This document shows, in pieces, positions 10,676 through 21,147 of a DNA stretch of 64,000 nt. The position numbers and the translations under genes are program-made. The stretch lies in the NCBI GenBank assembly GCA_963662175.1, contig OY759225.1, positions 13,509,601 through 13,573,600 on the forward strand, given 5' to 3'. This DNA is from Aradus depressus. Lineage: Eukaryota; Arthropoda; Insecta; Hemiptera; Aradidae. How positions within the stretch are numbered: the first letter of the stretch is position 1; each line of letters begins with the position of its first letter. The notes beneath the pieces are model-generated. The model was not told the origin of the DNA and made no database searches. It saw nothing but the letters and a program-made list of their open reading frames with translations.

Positions 10676-10881
10676 TCAGATGAGTGGTATTGGGGCTGTA
10701 ACTTGAGACTCAATTTGACACTCGTTCTGACCACGAAGCATCTTGAAGAGGCCTTCATCTCCCCAGTAAACGTTCCAGGAGTTCGTCGCCAACCAGTAAG
10801 GCACACCGTTCTCTGTGCCCCAGCCGATGATTCGCACTGCATGAGCTCCAAGAAGTACTTCAGATACTGCATGATAAATAC
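10676..10881 (-). CDS. Cathepsin B-like exon 6 (His and Asn of the triad)
   Basis: Acceptor TTCTAG before 10881; TGA at 10678-10676. Encodes [20 protein letters not shown], then [16 protein letters not shown] and a short end QVTAPIPLI. Confidence 0.92.
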
Positions 10882-13800
10882 CTAGAAAATAATAATTAAA
10901 CAATATCATTATATGTGACACACATTGTATGTCAGTTCGCGGTTGTCGCGGAGTAGGTGATTTCCAAAACCAGCCATTTGTCCGTAAACAACTTTTGGGA
11001 TAATCACCAAAAACTGAAAAATTAACCGTTTTAAGTTGAAGTTCCGATTTTTTTTTTCATGGATGGGTAATAACTTTATCTCTCATCTTGCAAACGTTGC
11101 CAAATATATTGTGGCTAGAAAATTTGCTATTTTTTATTTAAGTTTTCTAATAGCTATTTTTGGCACTCAACATGAGAAATGGCTGGTTTTGGAAATCACC
11201 TACTCAATTGAAGTTGGGCCATCCTGTATTAATGAATAATTCAACGTTTAACGTTTAATCGATGTTGTTTTATTGATTTTAGACTTACCAGATTTATATG
11301 AGGGAAATCCTTCAAATACGTTGAAGGGAGCCGAAACAGGACCATGAAGAAAAATATCTTTTTTTATTTCATCTTCTCCGCTCAATGAATAGACTTCTTT
11401 AACTAAAATTATATTTAAAAAAAAGAAGTTTTACTTATCGATTTATTATTCTCAATGTTATGTAGATTCATATTAAATCAAAGCATTAAAAAATTTGAGA
11501 AATATCTACCTTGATGGTGATCATTGTCAAAGGAACCTCGATAAGAGGGGTTAGTACAACGTTTGACACAAAGAGGGCTCTTACGTCGTGGATAAGACGA
11601 ACAGAGTGGTAGTGGGCCATTTTTTACATGGTGTTCACATCTCTCTATCTGGTAAGGTTGGCAACCCTGTATAAAAAATAACACTGTTATTTGCATAATA
11701 ATACATAAGCGGATGAAGGCAAGCATTCGCATTTTCAAGTATTAATCTTTTAATATTATGGAAACGTTTGGATTCTGAGCTCATCCATCATCAGCCCAAG
11801 TATTAATTCTTTATTATTTGGCATATTTACAGTCGATAAAGACGAAAATAATAAAATTTGATGACATGTATATATATGATGTGAATATACAGTAAACCCT
11901 CGTCACAACGAATTTAAAGGGACCAGAAAATCAGCAGTTCGTTATAACGAAGTTCGTAATATCCAAATTTAAAAAAAACAAATGATTAGGTTAATATGTA
12001 CATAAAAACTAATTTTTAAAACAACGCAATATATTATATTAAAACATTAGAGGACCTATTCTAGTTACAGAGAAACGACAGAGAATCAATCATATAAATG
12101 AAAAAAATATCACATATGAAAAGAACAATAAGAAAAGAAATAACACAACAAAAAAATATTTTGTAGCCCTGTACATACATAGCTATATTATACATATTAT
12201 GGTTCAGAGGATGACATCACCCAAGTAAAAAAAAATTGACGCACAACCTTTCTTTCAACTTGTATGGCATGAAACTGAACTGGAATTTCTGATATGTAAG
12301 TATTGCGAAAAGGGGGAACAAACAAATAATGACTTTCGCGTAAACCCGACAGAAAAGGGAGGGAGAATCAACTATTACTATTCGAGTGTTGTACATATTT
12401 ATACATATTACCCGACCGAGGCCCTTAGTTTATTTTATCTGGGAGGTAAAATAAACTTGTGCACTTCGTCCTTCGGATGGGACGTTAAGCGATGGTTCCG
12501 AGCCTGTACGATGTCAGGTACTTGTTAAATACCCCTACCCTAAGTGAATAAAAATTTAGGGTAGGCAAAATTTAGGACTCCCACAGTAGAGTCGTTCTCA
12601 TGTCCACCAGAGTGACGAAAGATCGCTCTAAGAATTAGTTAACCTAAAAAACACATGTATTATATATATTAATGATGGGAGTTCTTCTCGAAAGGTTTGT
12701 AATTGCTATTTGTTGAGAAGGTAAAAAATAAAGGAAAAAGTGTTCGAATCCTCCTAAAAACGTACCACTAAAATGTTCAGCCTACTGTCCTTCGGATGGG
12801 ACATTAAGCTGTGCGATGTCAGGTACTCGTTAAAGACCTTAACTCTAGGTGAATAAAAATTTGGGGTTGGCATAATTTAGGACTCCCATAGTAGAGTCGG
12901 GCTCCACCAGAGTGACAAAAGACCGCTCTGGTAGTAGACGATATGACTTCGTAGTTAAAGCACGAAAGTGAGTAATAATAATTAGTTATTATTAATTAAC
13001 TGGTGATGTTTTTGGAACAGAATGTGCAATGCCACCCCTCGCGATACTTACAACAGCGGATCCATAACCGCCTCCAGTGACAAGCCCATGTGCCTTGATA
13101 TAGTCCCAGCCAGCCTGGTAGGATCCTCCTTCACAGCCGTCAGTGTCCATCCCACAGGAGAGAAGCTCCTGGTCAGAGAGTGGCAGCGAGACATGGCCCC
13201 GGGTCGCGATGCACAGTCGGTCTGACAATACAGATCCAGCAGCCATAGCCTAAAATAAAATACATAATTTGTTACTATTATGTATTTTATCTAAGCGAAC
13301 AACAATTAAAATATATTTTTTTAAATGTTATGGTGTGATAATAACAATATAAAGTAGCCAGTTATTTAAAGAAGTACACTATAATATAGTAATATTTTGT
13401 TATTTTATATTTGAGATACATTCAATATGGATTTTTTAAAATATATACATATTATTAACATTTAAAATAAATACAAATGTTTTTACAATTTTAATTTAAA
13501 TCCACTTGTTAGTTTTGGTGATATCTTGCAATCAAAATTTCGACTAGTTCTAATTAATAGAGCTTTGAAATTTTGCACATGTGTAGAATTCTGGTGATAG
13601 TGCAATATAGGTTAGGTTAAGTTTTATGACTCATGCCCGGGCTTTAACTACGAGGTCATATCGCCTACTACCAGAGCGCTCTTTCGTCAATCTGATGGAC
13701 ATGAGCCCGACTCTACTGTGGGAGTCCTAAATTTTGCCTACCCTAAATTTTTTATTCATCTAGGGTAGGGGTCTTTAACGAGTACCTGACATCGTACAGG

Positions 13801-16555
13801 CTCGGGACCATCGCTTAACGTCCCATCCGAAGGACAGCGTGCTTAAGTTTATTTTACCTCCCAGATAAAATAAACTAAGGGCCTCGGTCGGGCTACGAAC
13901 CCACGACCTTGAGCTCAGAAGTCAAGCACGCATACCACTGAGCTACCGGCGCCCTCTAGTGCAATATATGTAGTATATCTAATATCGTTCTACATCCAAA
14001 ATGCCAGACGCCCCAAGATGGCGTATGTTTATTTAATTTGCCATCTTTTCTTAGTGCTTTTTTAAAGTCTTGAAATGGTGTTCTGACGAAAGTTCCACTA
14101 GTGCTAGCGAATAATCGGGAATCGTTTAATGCATGTTTTTCAAATAATTTGCAAAACGATTCATCACGTTGGGTGTCAAAATAAAGCCAAGGGTAATCAT
14201 TTTCCTACTTTTGGTTATAAAATCGTTTTTCTTTACATTTTTTTGATGAATTAGCCAAGGTATCTTCAATCTCGGGTGTGGTTTGTGGAGTTTTAATTTT
14301 TTTGTTAGATGTGAAAAAATCTTTGATAGTTCTTTTGTGGCCATTTTACAACACAACTAAAACTAACTTAAAGAACGGGTCATGTCATCAGTTCTCAGTT
14401 CAATTCGGCTTACATTTATTGACACTAGGAGCGCTTCCTCGCCTCTAGTTTTTAATTACATATAACAAATAATAAATCGTAATTCGTACCTATTTATAAA
14501 ATGTTATTTAAATAAAAAGCCACATTCTCCAGGGTCCACAAGTATACCTGAATTCAACACTGTTTATAAATCGTTGCTACGCGATACAATTTAAACGTTA
14601 TTTAAAAATATTTCCTACGAACATTTATTTTTGATTCTTTGAGGCGCTATTACTTTGGTCGTATTGATCCTATCTCAAATTTAAGGAATTGTCAGCGAAT
14701 AGAAATTTATAAGGATCATTTCTAGTAGGAATCAATTTTTCGATAGGACCAACCGTTTTCGGTTTAATCAAGGAAACTTCTAACATATGTGTTTCAAAAC
14801 TACATTTCAGGACGGTTTTCGACATATATCTCAAAAACCGGACGACCTGTGTATAATTGTATTTCATATAAAATATATATTTCAGTTTTCTCTACAACTT
14901 TCATTTGGAAAGACTTTTGATCATAAACATAAGCTTATTGTACTAAAACTAACTAAACTTCATCAATCTCGTTATTTTTACACTAATCTGTTCTCCAATA
15001 TTTTTAAATGGTTAATTGGAAATTGACCTATTTGGATTCCACTACAGGTATATACCCTCTATGTAGACAAGAGACAAACTGTTCGTTTAAAAACAAGTGC
15101 TATCATATTGACGATTTATATATATATATTTTTTTTTTTTCCCTGCCACTCAGTTTTTTGTTCGTTTTGATACTGTTTGTTCTGTAGGACGCGTCCTGAA
15201 ACATGAGTAAAATAGGAAATGTGAGAATTGAGAAAGTATGTGGGGACTAGGTAGGTAGTATATGAGACGTGCTGAGCCCGAAGAAACGTCTAAATCTGGC
15301 AACACTGACATCATTTCTCTTGTTGAAGCCTTCGAATTGAAGCCATGAATTAATCAATTGTTATTGATATTTAAATGCGTAGCCAGGTAGAAGGGCATTG
15401 GAGGTGTTTAAAAACCATCTTGATAGTTTCAAGAGTATTAATGACAGAAAAGAATTATTTCTTTTTAAGATAAGATATTTCTGCTCACATTAATAATAAT
15501 TACTTCACTTATTATTAACCAATAGTAGTATATTATTTCTACTACATAGTAATTTGTACTTATTATTCAAACATTCAAATAATCCCCCACCCCACTTCCA
15601 CTTTTCTATTCGAAGCAATTCCGAGACTCATAGGGCTCCCCCTTTAAAAAAAAAACAACAACAGAAAAATTAAAATCTTTCAACGATTCTATCAGCCATA
15701 ATAACTACGAATACCCAAAGTAAAGTAGTCCCAATTTTCGATCAGTTTCGGCCAAAATCTATTCAGATCTAAGTTAACACATGTGAACAGAAATTCATGT
15801 TTTCGGACCTCTAAATTGATTCTAGAATGAATGTATCCACAATAAGAAGTCAAACCCAATGAGGATATAACCTGTAAATTTCAGCAATATCTGCTAAGAG
15901 AAAGGGGGAGGGGGGGTTCAGGGGAGGGAGCTTAATTCAAAAACGCTAATAACTGCCGATGTAATGTATTTATCGACACAGAATTTAGTATGAGGATTTA
16001 GCAGCCCCTAAGTAAGCCAGTTGTTGAATATTAAAGCAAACGGTCGACTGGTTTTGAAGGGGATGCAAAAAATCAATTGATTAATTCATCCTGGGGAAGT
16101 AAATAACCGACAATTTATTTTTAAAGTAATTTTTCTTGTAGACAATTATTTTACCCAACATGCAGCACAGTTGCCCTGATCCCGGATCTGTCGGATGGAC
16201 GGACAATACGGCCAATGTTCTCGAGCATCAAACTCTTCTGGTACGGGTATGTCCTGTTCCACTTTCGAAGCGAAATTGCTCGTCATATTCTTTACTCCAA
16301 GCAGTCCTTTAATGTACGAAAGTGAAACATTTGCGCCAAAATTATGACCAGCCTATTTATATATAAGTTAATTAATAAAAAAAAAATATATAGCCTCATG
16401 AGCGAAAACTATTTATTGTATTAAATTTTGCTTACTTTCCAAAAATTATTGCCAGTATTAACTTTGTTGATAATAATTTCAGAATTATAAAGCAGAGTAA
16501 TACCTGGTGAAGGTTTTATTATAATCAGAAGACAAGATATCAATAGCCGCCTCAT
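10676..16555 (-). CDS. Cathepsin B-like cysteine protease (six exons, complete)
   Basis: Exons, 5' to 3' on the - strand: 16555-16436, 16352-16155, 13249-13052, 11666-11510, 11402-11289, 10881-10676. They sum to 993 nt and encode 330 residues plus TGA, a normal cathepsin B length. All introns are GT-AG and phases agree (0,0,0,1,1). Residues 1-17 look like a signal peptide; [19 protein letters not shown] (about 28-46) is the propeptide; mature enzyme probably begins near [10 protein letters not shown] (75-84). Catalytic Cys105 lies in DQGNCAACW, His276 in [11 protein letters not shown], Asn296 in LATNSW. The occluding-loop pair His184-His185 in CEHHV, which gives cathepsin B its dipeptidyl carboxypeptidase activity, is present. 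The active-site motif CAAC differs from the usual CGSC. A lysosomal or gut digestive protease is expected; hemipterans often carry several such genes. Confidence 0.93.
11289..11402 (-). CDS. Cathepsin B-like exon 5
   Basis: Acceptor TTTTAG before 11402, donor CTG|GTAAGT after 11289; 114 nt, phase 1 in and out. Encodes [20 protein letters not shown] then [17 protein letters not shown]. Not visible as a long ORF but matches the family alignment exactly here. Confidence 0.9.
11510..11666 (-). CDS. Cathepsin B-like exon 4 (occluding loop)
   Basis: Acceptor ATACAG before 11666, donor CAAG|GTAGAT after 11510; enters phase 0, leaves phase 1. Encodes [14 protein letters not shown] and a Cys-rich loop region. 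Confidence 0.9.
11890..11975. mobile_element. pogo-like terminal inverted repeat end (family B)
   Basis: CAGTAAACCCTCGTCACAAC after TA, with a nearby palindrome GTTCGTTATAACGAAGTTCG-like segment. No matching right end was found before the SINE at 12411, so the element is truncated or its far end is lost. It lies in intron 3 of the protease gene. Confidence 0.55.
12411..12640 (+). mobile_element. SINE, head replaced by unrelated leader
   Basis: The copy begins at the end of the tRNA-like head (CCCGACCGAGGCCCTTAG) and runs to CGAAAGATCGCTCT. The 25 bases just upstream (12386-12410) also precede the truncated SINE at 17429 in the other orientation. Confidence 0.85.
12781..12975 (+). mobile_element. 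SINE, 5'-truncated fragment
   Basis: Starts in the central core (CTGTCCTTCGGATGGGACAT) and ends near GTAGTTAAAGCACGAAAGTG. It is in intron 3 of the protease gene, 75 bp from exon 3. Confidence 0.8.
13052..13249 (-). CDS. Cathepsin B-like exon 3
   Basis: Acceptor TTTTAG before 13249, donor GTT|GTAAGT after 13052; 66 codons, phase 0. Encodes [14 protein letters not shown], the helix after the active site, and [19 protein letters not shown]. The intron before it (2.9 kb) holds a full SINE and repeat copies. Confidence 0.92.
13610..13956 (-). mobile_element. SINE, full length, 12-bp target duplication
   Basis: Flanks TAGTGCAATATA at 13598-13609 and 13957-13968 are identical. The 347-bp copy has every part from the GGTTAGGTTAAG tail to the GGCGCCGGTAGCTCAG head and little divergence. 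It lies in intron 2 of the protease gene, same strand as the gene. Confidence 0.93.
13970..15780. other. Protease intron 2, unexplained portion
   Basis: AT-rich sequence with no recognised gene. A 76-codon - strand frame at 14356-14126 is Lys/Ile-rich and unmatched. Phrases near 14735-14930 (CGATAGGACCAACCGTTTTC, AGTTTTCTCTACAACTTTCA) recur in diverged form near 40150 and 44180, so part of it is another dispersed repeat. Confidence 0.45.
15780..16105 (+). repeat. GGGGAAGT-bounded dispersed repeat, 3' two-thirds
   Basis: Contains GAATGTATCCACAATAAGAA, GGTCGACTGGTTTTGAAGGG and the end ATTCATCCTGGGGAAGTAAA. It ends about 50 bp from protease exon 2. Confidence 0.7.
16155..16352 (-). CDS. Cathepsin B-like exon 2 (propeptide end, catalytic Cys)
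   Basis: Acceptor AAATAG before 16352, donor TTGG|GTAAAA after 16155; 66 codons, phase 0 both ends. Carries [20 protein letters not shown] followed by NCAACW with the nucleophile. Confidence 0.92.
16436..16555 (-). CDS. Cathepsin B-like exon 1
   Basis: ATG at 16555-16553; 40 codons; ends AAA|GTAAGC, phase 0. Encodes a basic start and hydrophobic core ([13 protein letters not shown]), then the first propeptide helix. The ATG follows a short AT-rich leader; no other in-frame ATG nearby gives a signal peptide. Confidence 0.88.
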
Positions 16556-16604
16556 CCTGTAATGTGAAGGTAGATTTAGTAATGTCAAAAAATATTAATG
16601 ATAC

Positions 16605-16760
16605 TTAACATTTTTGCAGAGATATTGTGAAACACTTAATAAAAATATAAATAAAAACGAATATTTTTAAAAATATATGGGAGTACGTTCGGTATTGCTA
16701 CCATCGTCGTGCCTGAAGATAACAAATACTGAATGGAAGTTCAACCAGTTTACAATCCAA
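16605..16760 (+). repeat. Copy of the GGGAGTAC/GGTAxxxxTACC hairpin repeat
   Basis: Reads ATGGGAGTACGTTCGGTATT and then GCTACCATCGTCG; on the other strand this is GATGGTAGCAATACCGAACG. The same hairpin occurs near 3085 and twice at 36490-37060. It lies just upstream of the protease start codon. Confidence 0.6.
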
Positions 16761-16969
16761 ACAGTACCTACCCTTTCTCCAGCCCCTACGATGTTTCTCC
16801 TGTCCCTCCTGTACAGTTATGTCTTAAAATATGGAAAACATTAAAAATAAAATTTAGTCTCAAATTGAAATCTTGATAACAAAAACATTTTTGAAATAAT
16901 ATGTGCTGATTAAAATAAAAATATATATGTAATAAATCAAAGATGACAATAATAAATATATGGCTATAC

Positions 16970-17110
16970 TTCTGAGGAAGTAGGTACAGATAAGTACAGA
17001 GACTGGAGGATTATATTATTGGCGATAAAAGGGGTGAATATTTGAGATTGGTCTGATGGCCAATAATATAATCCTCCAGTGTCTCTGTATACATACCTAC
17101 TTCCTCAGAA
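16970..17110. repeat. Inverted repeat, about 53-bp arms, 35-bp loop
   Basis: Left arm 16970-17023 (TTCTGAGGAAGTAGGTAC to GGAGGATTATATTATTGGC) and right arm 17059-17110 are inverse complements except for a small bulge (CAGATAAG) and a 2-nt gap. The spacer is 17024-17058. Confidence 0.85.
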
Positions 17111-17150
17111 AACTATGTATCTTGATTTCATGTATTTTTATATTTTATAT

Positions 17151-17429
17151 TAGGTTAGGTTTTATGACTCATGCCCGGGCTTTAACTACGAGGTCATATC
17201 ACCTACTACCAGAGCGCTCCTTCGTCACTCTGGTGGACATGAGCCCGACTCTACTGTGGGAGCCCTAAATTTTGCCTAACCTAATTTTTTATTCACCTAG
17301 GGTAGGGGTCTTTAACGAGTACCTGACATTGTACAGGCTCGGGACCATCGCTTAACGTCCCATCCGAAGGACGAAGTGCTCAAGTTTATTTTACTTCCCA
17401 GATAAAATAAACTAAGGGCCTCGGTCGGG
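17151..17429 (-). mobile_element. SINE lacking the tRNA-like head
   Basis: TTAGGTTAGGTTTTATGACT tail through CCTCGGTCGGG. The head is replaced by the same 25-base leader as the copy at 12411. Adjacent to a pogo-like fragment from about 17455. Confidence 0.88.
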
Positions 17430-17454
17430 TAATATGTATAAATATGTACAACAC

Positions 17455-17986
17455 TCCCTAAAACCTACATTACTCGAAATCTCAACCCTCTATAACTCGA
17501 AAAAATAAATTGGACCTCTGTATCTCGAACATAGCAATGTTTTATTTTACAACCTTAACAACTCGATTATTTGAAACTTATTACCTTTATAGCTCGAAGA
17601 AAAATAAGTTACCGACTTTAAGAATTTGCCGACAATGGACACCATTGTTTCTTAGAAAACAATTTAGGAGTATACAATAAATAGGATTACCAATTATCTA
17701 AAGCAAAAAAAATTACCGACTTTTTTTAATACCTACATGTACTACGTATTTTTTATTTTAAGGATGTTTTGAAATAATGTTGATTTATAATAAATATAAA
17801 GATGTTTGTTACCTCTGTAACTTGAATTTCTATTTATTTCACCTCTCTAACTCAAAATTAGAATGAATCTTAACCTCTACAAGTCTAATCAAAATCCGCC
17901 TAAGTCGAGTCTTCCATAGGTCGATAACTCTATAACTCGAATTTTTCGGCGTCTCCCTTGATGTTCGACTTATAGAGGTTCTGCTG
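17455..17986. mobile_element. pogo/Tigger-like element, right-hand part (family C)
   Basis: Shares long stretches with the full element at 52997-54668 (ATTACTCGAAATCTCAACCC; GTTTGTTACCTCTGTAACTT; end TATAGAGGTTCTGCTG then TA). The left terminus is missing, cut at the SINE junction. The transposase portion is deleted. Confidence 0.8.
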
Positions 17987-17988
17987 TA

Positions 17989-18115
17989 TTATGTAATCGG
18001 TCAAAAATTCGATGTTGAGGTTTCCCCTGAATTTCATGTTTTACGATCGCCAGAATCAAAATATAAAAAAAAAAGTCTGTCGGTTTGTGTGTGTATTTGT
18101 CTCACTGCCGAATTA
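17989..18115 (+). repeat. GGGGAAGT-bounded dispersed repeat, fragment
   Basis: TTATGTAATCGGTCAAAAATTC directly follows the pogo end; then TTCATGTTTTACGATCGCCA and a TCTGTCGGTTTGTGTGTG stretch. Confidence 0.6.
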
Positions 18116-18317
18116 ACCTATAAGCGAACTAACTAATTGTTTATGGCATCACGTCTCGGGGTTACCAAGTCCGCAATGCTATTTTGGAAATAGTTATTTA
18201 TTTAAATAGTTAATTTTTTCCAAATTTTTATTTTTTTGTAAATCTGCTAACATTTTAAATTAAAAATGGAACTAATATGTTAAATATAAAAACATTTATA
18301 GGTCGCATAATTTTTTT

Positions 18318-18458
18318 CATAGCCTGCCGTAAACTTCGGATGGGAGACCAAATATCAAATCCTGATTACGATGATACTGAGGAAGAAGAAGTATCTGCCG
18401 AAGAAGTGCACGTATATGATGAACGAACGGCGTATTTGGACGAAAGAAAAATTTAATG
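18318..18458 (+). pseudogene. Acidic C-terminal ORF remnant, probably transposase
   Basis: The frame ending at TAA 18456-18458 reads RMGDQISNPDYDDTEEEEVS then AEEVHVYDERTAYLDERKI. It is followed by AATAAATTAATTT. The acidic C terminus resembles the ends of some DDE transposases, but the family cannot be named. No start or upstream domain is visible. Confidence 0.35.
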
Positions 18459-18599
18459 TTTCAATAAATTAATTTAAAAATAAATTATTTTCTTATTTTC
18501 TTGCTTATTTAATTTTGTCTTCGTTTGTTCAATCGAGCTTTAGTATTATTACTTTATTAAGTAAGACGTTAATCATATCAGTAGTGAGGCGGGGGCACG

Positions 18600-18770
18600 T
18601 GTATGGTAACTCCCAATAGAATAAATTTATGGACAAGAAATTTTATAGGAGAATCCAAAACCCTCTAACGGCGACACCTATCTTGATTTCAGCCAAATCG
18701 GCCGAAGGTTAGGGGGCTCAATTCAAAAAAACATCCAAATAAATTTATAATAATTGAGAAATATCGCTTT
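18600..18770 (+). repeat. GGGGAAGT-bounded dispersed repeat, fragment
   Basis: Contains GGTAACTCCCAATAGAATAA, AATCGGCCGAAGGTTAGGGG and AATTCAAAAAAACATCC, the middle part of the family, diverged. Confidence 0.55.
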
Positions 18771-19276
18771 TATATTACCTTATATCTTGTCTCTCATGTA
18801 GTTATAAGAAGTCCATCCTGCTTCTCTTTCAATTAACTGATTTCAATATCATTAAAATTTCTTATGCCCATTTCCATGGATAACTTCTACATAAACGAGA
18901 AGAATCATATTCCATCTGCTGAAATTTATCTTCAAATACACAAAGAATGTAACCTATTTTCAGGAAAAAGAAAGACAAATTTGCTTTCTTTATATATAAA
19001 TATCAATGAACTTAATATGAATATTTTTACACAATAAAAAATGCAATAAATAATACAAAATATACTTTGAACAAGTGGTGTGTGTTTTATCACTGGTAAG
19101 GAGGTATTTTTTTCGGCACACATACACACTGAACCTTTAAATGACTAACTATCACCGTTGTGGTTAGGGGCATTATGTCTGAATGAGTGATATATACGTA
19201 GTGTGATAAGTTTATTTAAAAAATGTTGATGTCTCAACGTATCAAACTCTAAATACGTTTTACAATTAACTAGTTA

Positions 19277-19540
19277 GATTCATGCCCGGGCTTTAACTAC
19301 AAGGTCATATCGCCTTCAACCAGAGCGTTCTTTTGTCGCTCTAGTCAACTTGAGACCGACTCTACTTAGGGAGTCTTAAATTGTGCCTATCTAGGATTAT
19401 TTCGGGTAGGAGTCTTTAACATACCTAGGTCCGTCCAAAGGACGCGTGCTCACAGTTTTTTAAATTTCCAGATAAAAAATGCATGGGCCTCGGCAGGGTT
19501 TCTTCCTCGATCTTGAGCTCAGAGGCTAGCCTACGTTAGA
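19277..19540 (-). mobile_element. SINE, old diverged copy
   Basis: TTCATGCCCGGGCTTTAACT through TCTTGAGCTCAGAGGCTAGC with many substitutions and short deletions. Head and tail are still recognisable. Confidence 0.75.
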
Positions 19541-19594
19541 ACTTTCATTTTTGAAATTTATATATTTCATGTTTTGCAGCTATACCAAATATAG

Positions 19595-19790
19595 GGAAAG
19601 CTATGTAATCGGTCAGAAATTCGATGCTGAGATTTCAATGGAATTTCATGTTTTCGACCGATTCCAAAATGTTTTCAATAAATTCTATGTATATGTATCT
19701 ATGAACTCCCGATGAAGTTAATGTATCCACACAAAATTCTATGTATGTATCCAGAACTCTCTGTTAGAATTTATTTTTTTTCAATGATCT
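19595..19790 (+). repeat. GGGGAAGT-bounded dispersed repeat, fragment
   Basis: GGGAAAGCTATGTAATCGGTC, TCAATGGAATTTCATGTTTT and AATGTATCCACACAAAATTC are family phrases. Confidence 0.6.
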
Positions 19791-19854
19791 TCATTTTCTG
19801 TTTATTGATTATCAAGAAATAGTCTTTCGTGCACAGGTTGTCAAATAAAATATA

Positions 19855-19940
19855 GTATGACCTCTCACAGATTTTTATTAGAAGTAGCTAGCCGGCTTTC
19901 GAGGTTTCTCTCTTCATCAGGCAGTCTAAAAAAGAAACCA
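19855..19940. repeat. Short repeat with TTTCGAGGTTTC...TTCATCAGGC layout
   Basis: AGCTAGCCGGCTTTCGAGGT followed by CTCTTCATCAGGCAGTCT. The layout resembles ends of Penelope-like or other elements with the CTGATGA...CGAAA inverse. Single copy, weak. Confidence 0.3.
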
Positions 19941-20139
19941 TCCTTAATATAATATAAAGACAACAAAGATAAATATATTAAATTGAAAAATTAAAAACAT
20001 TTTTTGAAATAACCATACATGATAAAAATTAAAAAAATTTCAATAAACAATTGAAAATATCATGGATGGGGACAGACGAGTTATTCCTGTCCATCATCTG
20101 AGTCTTTTGTACATTTATTGTATTAGTTTCAGAGCTGTA

Positions 20140-20840
20140 CATAGTTTAGGGAAAGTTATCGGTCAGAAACTTACTCTTACTCCGTTGGCGACGAACCCTG
20201 AAGATCCTTAGCCGCCCACACTAGCCTTCTCCACCGCGATCTGTCGTGCGCCACCGGTCGCCAGTTCACCACATGGTGTTCCACAGCATCCTTCTTCACC
20301 AGGTCAGTCCACCAGTTTTCAACGGAATTCCATGTTTTTCGACCTCCTCCGAAAAAAAAAAGTCTGTGTGACTGTGAACACGATAACTCCCGATAGAATA
20401 AATGTACCAATAGGAAATTTTATATGTTTAGAACTCTCTAAGAACTACTGATTTTCACCGAAATCGGTCAAAGGGAGAGGGTGATTAGGGGGAGGTTTAA
20501 CACAAAAACCCTAATAACTGCCCTTGTAATGAATGAATTGACAAGAAATTTCCATATGTAAAGCCCTATAAGGTCGACACATTTTCAAAAGAATCAGCCA
20601 AATAGCGGGGATCAGAGGTAGGCTCAAACTCAAAAATCTCATTATTTTTCCACGAAATCAAATACCCTAATAACTGCCGATGTAATGAATGTATCGACAC
20701 AAAAATAAATAATAGGATTTAAAATTCACTTTGTAAGTTATATATTGGGTTTTAGCCTAAACAGTTCATTGATTTTGGGGGTAGATCGAAAACATAATTA
20801 ATAAATTCTGAGGAAGACTATTAATTATGCCGCTAACTGA
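20140..20840 (+). repeat. GGGGAAGT-bounded repeat interrupted by a LINE piece
   Basis: Family phrases run from GGGAAAGTTATCGGTCAGAA (20150) to TAATAAATTCTGAGGAAG (20805). Between 20171 and 20321 the normal sequence is replaced by a LINE fragment. Confidence 0.7.
20177..20321 (-). pseudogene. LINE ORF2 C-terminal fragment
   Basis: The reverse frame reads WWTDLVKKDAVEHHVVNWRP and then VAHDRSRWRRLVWAAKDLQG, a pattern typical of the extreme C terminus of some LINE polyproteins (W...D..K.D...A.DR..WRRL). Only about 48 codons are left and there is no A-rich tail. Confidence 0.55.
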
Positions 20841-20954
20841 AGAAATAATTACTTATTTTCTCTATCGCATTAAACAAAATCTATAAATAAATTTAACAAA
20901 AAATCTTACGTGTAAACAGCAAAAAATCCAATATAGTACACATCAAATACTTGG

Positions 20955-21147
20955 GATGACTCCACCATGGGAGCTTGAGAGTAGGGGTCTTTAAAGAGTA
21001 TATGACATGGAAATAGCAATTTAACATCCCCTCCGAAGGATGGCATGCTCAAGTGTTTTTTGAATATTATCTCTCAGATAAATCTAAGCTAGATTGAAAC
21101 CCACGATATTGAGCACATTAGGCAAACGTACAATCCTTGTGCTACCT
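20955..21147 (-). mobile_element. SINE, degraded
   Basis: GAGAGTAGGGGTCTTTAAAG, CATCCCCTCCGAAGGATGGC and a decayed head (GAAACCCACGATATTGAGC). About 200 bp, both ends missing. Confidence 0.65.

Noticed and set aside
14126..14356. 76-codon Lys-rich ORF in protease intron 2
   Set aside because: No recognisable motif and no splice or promoter context; could be a transposon scrap but cannot be supported.
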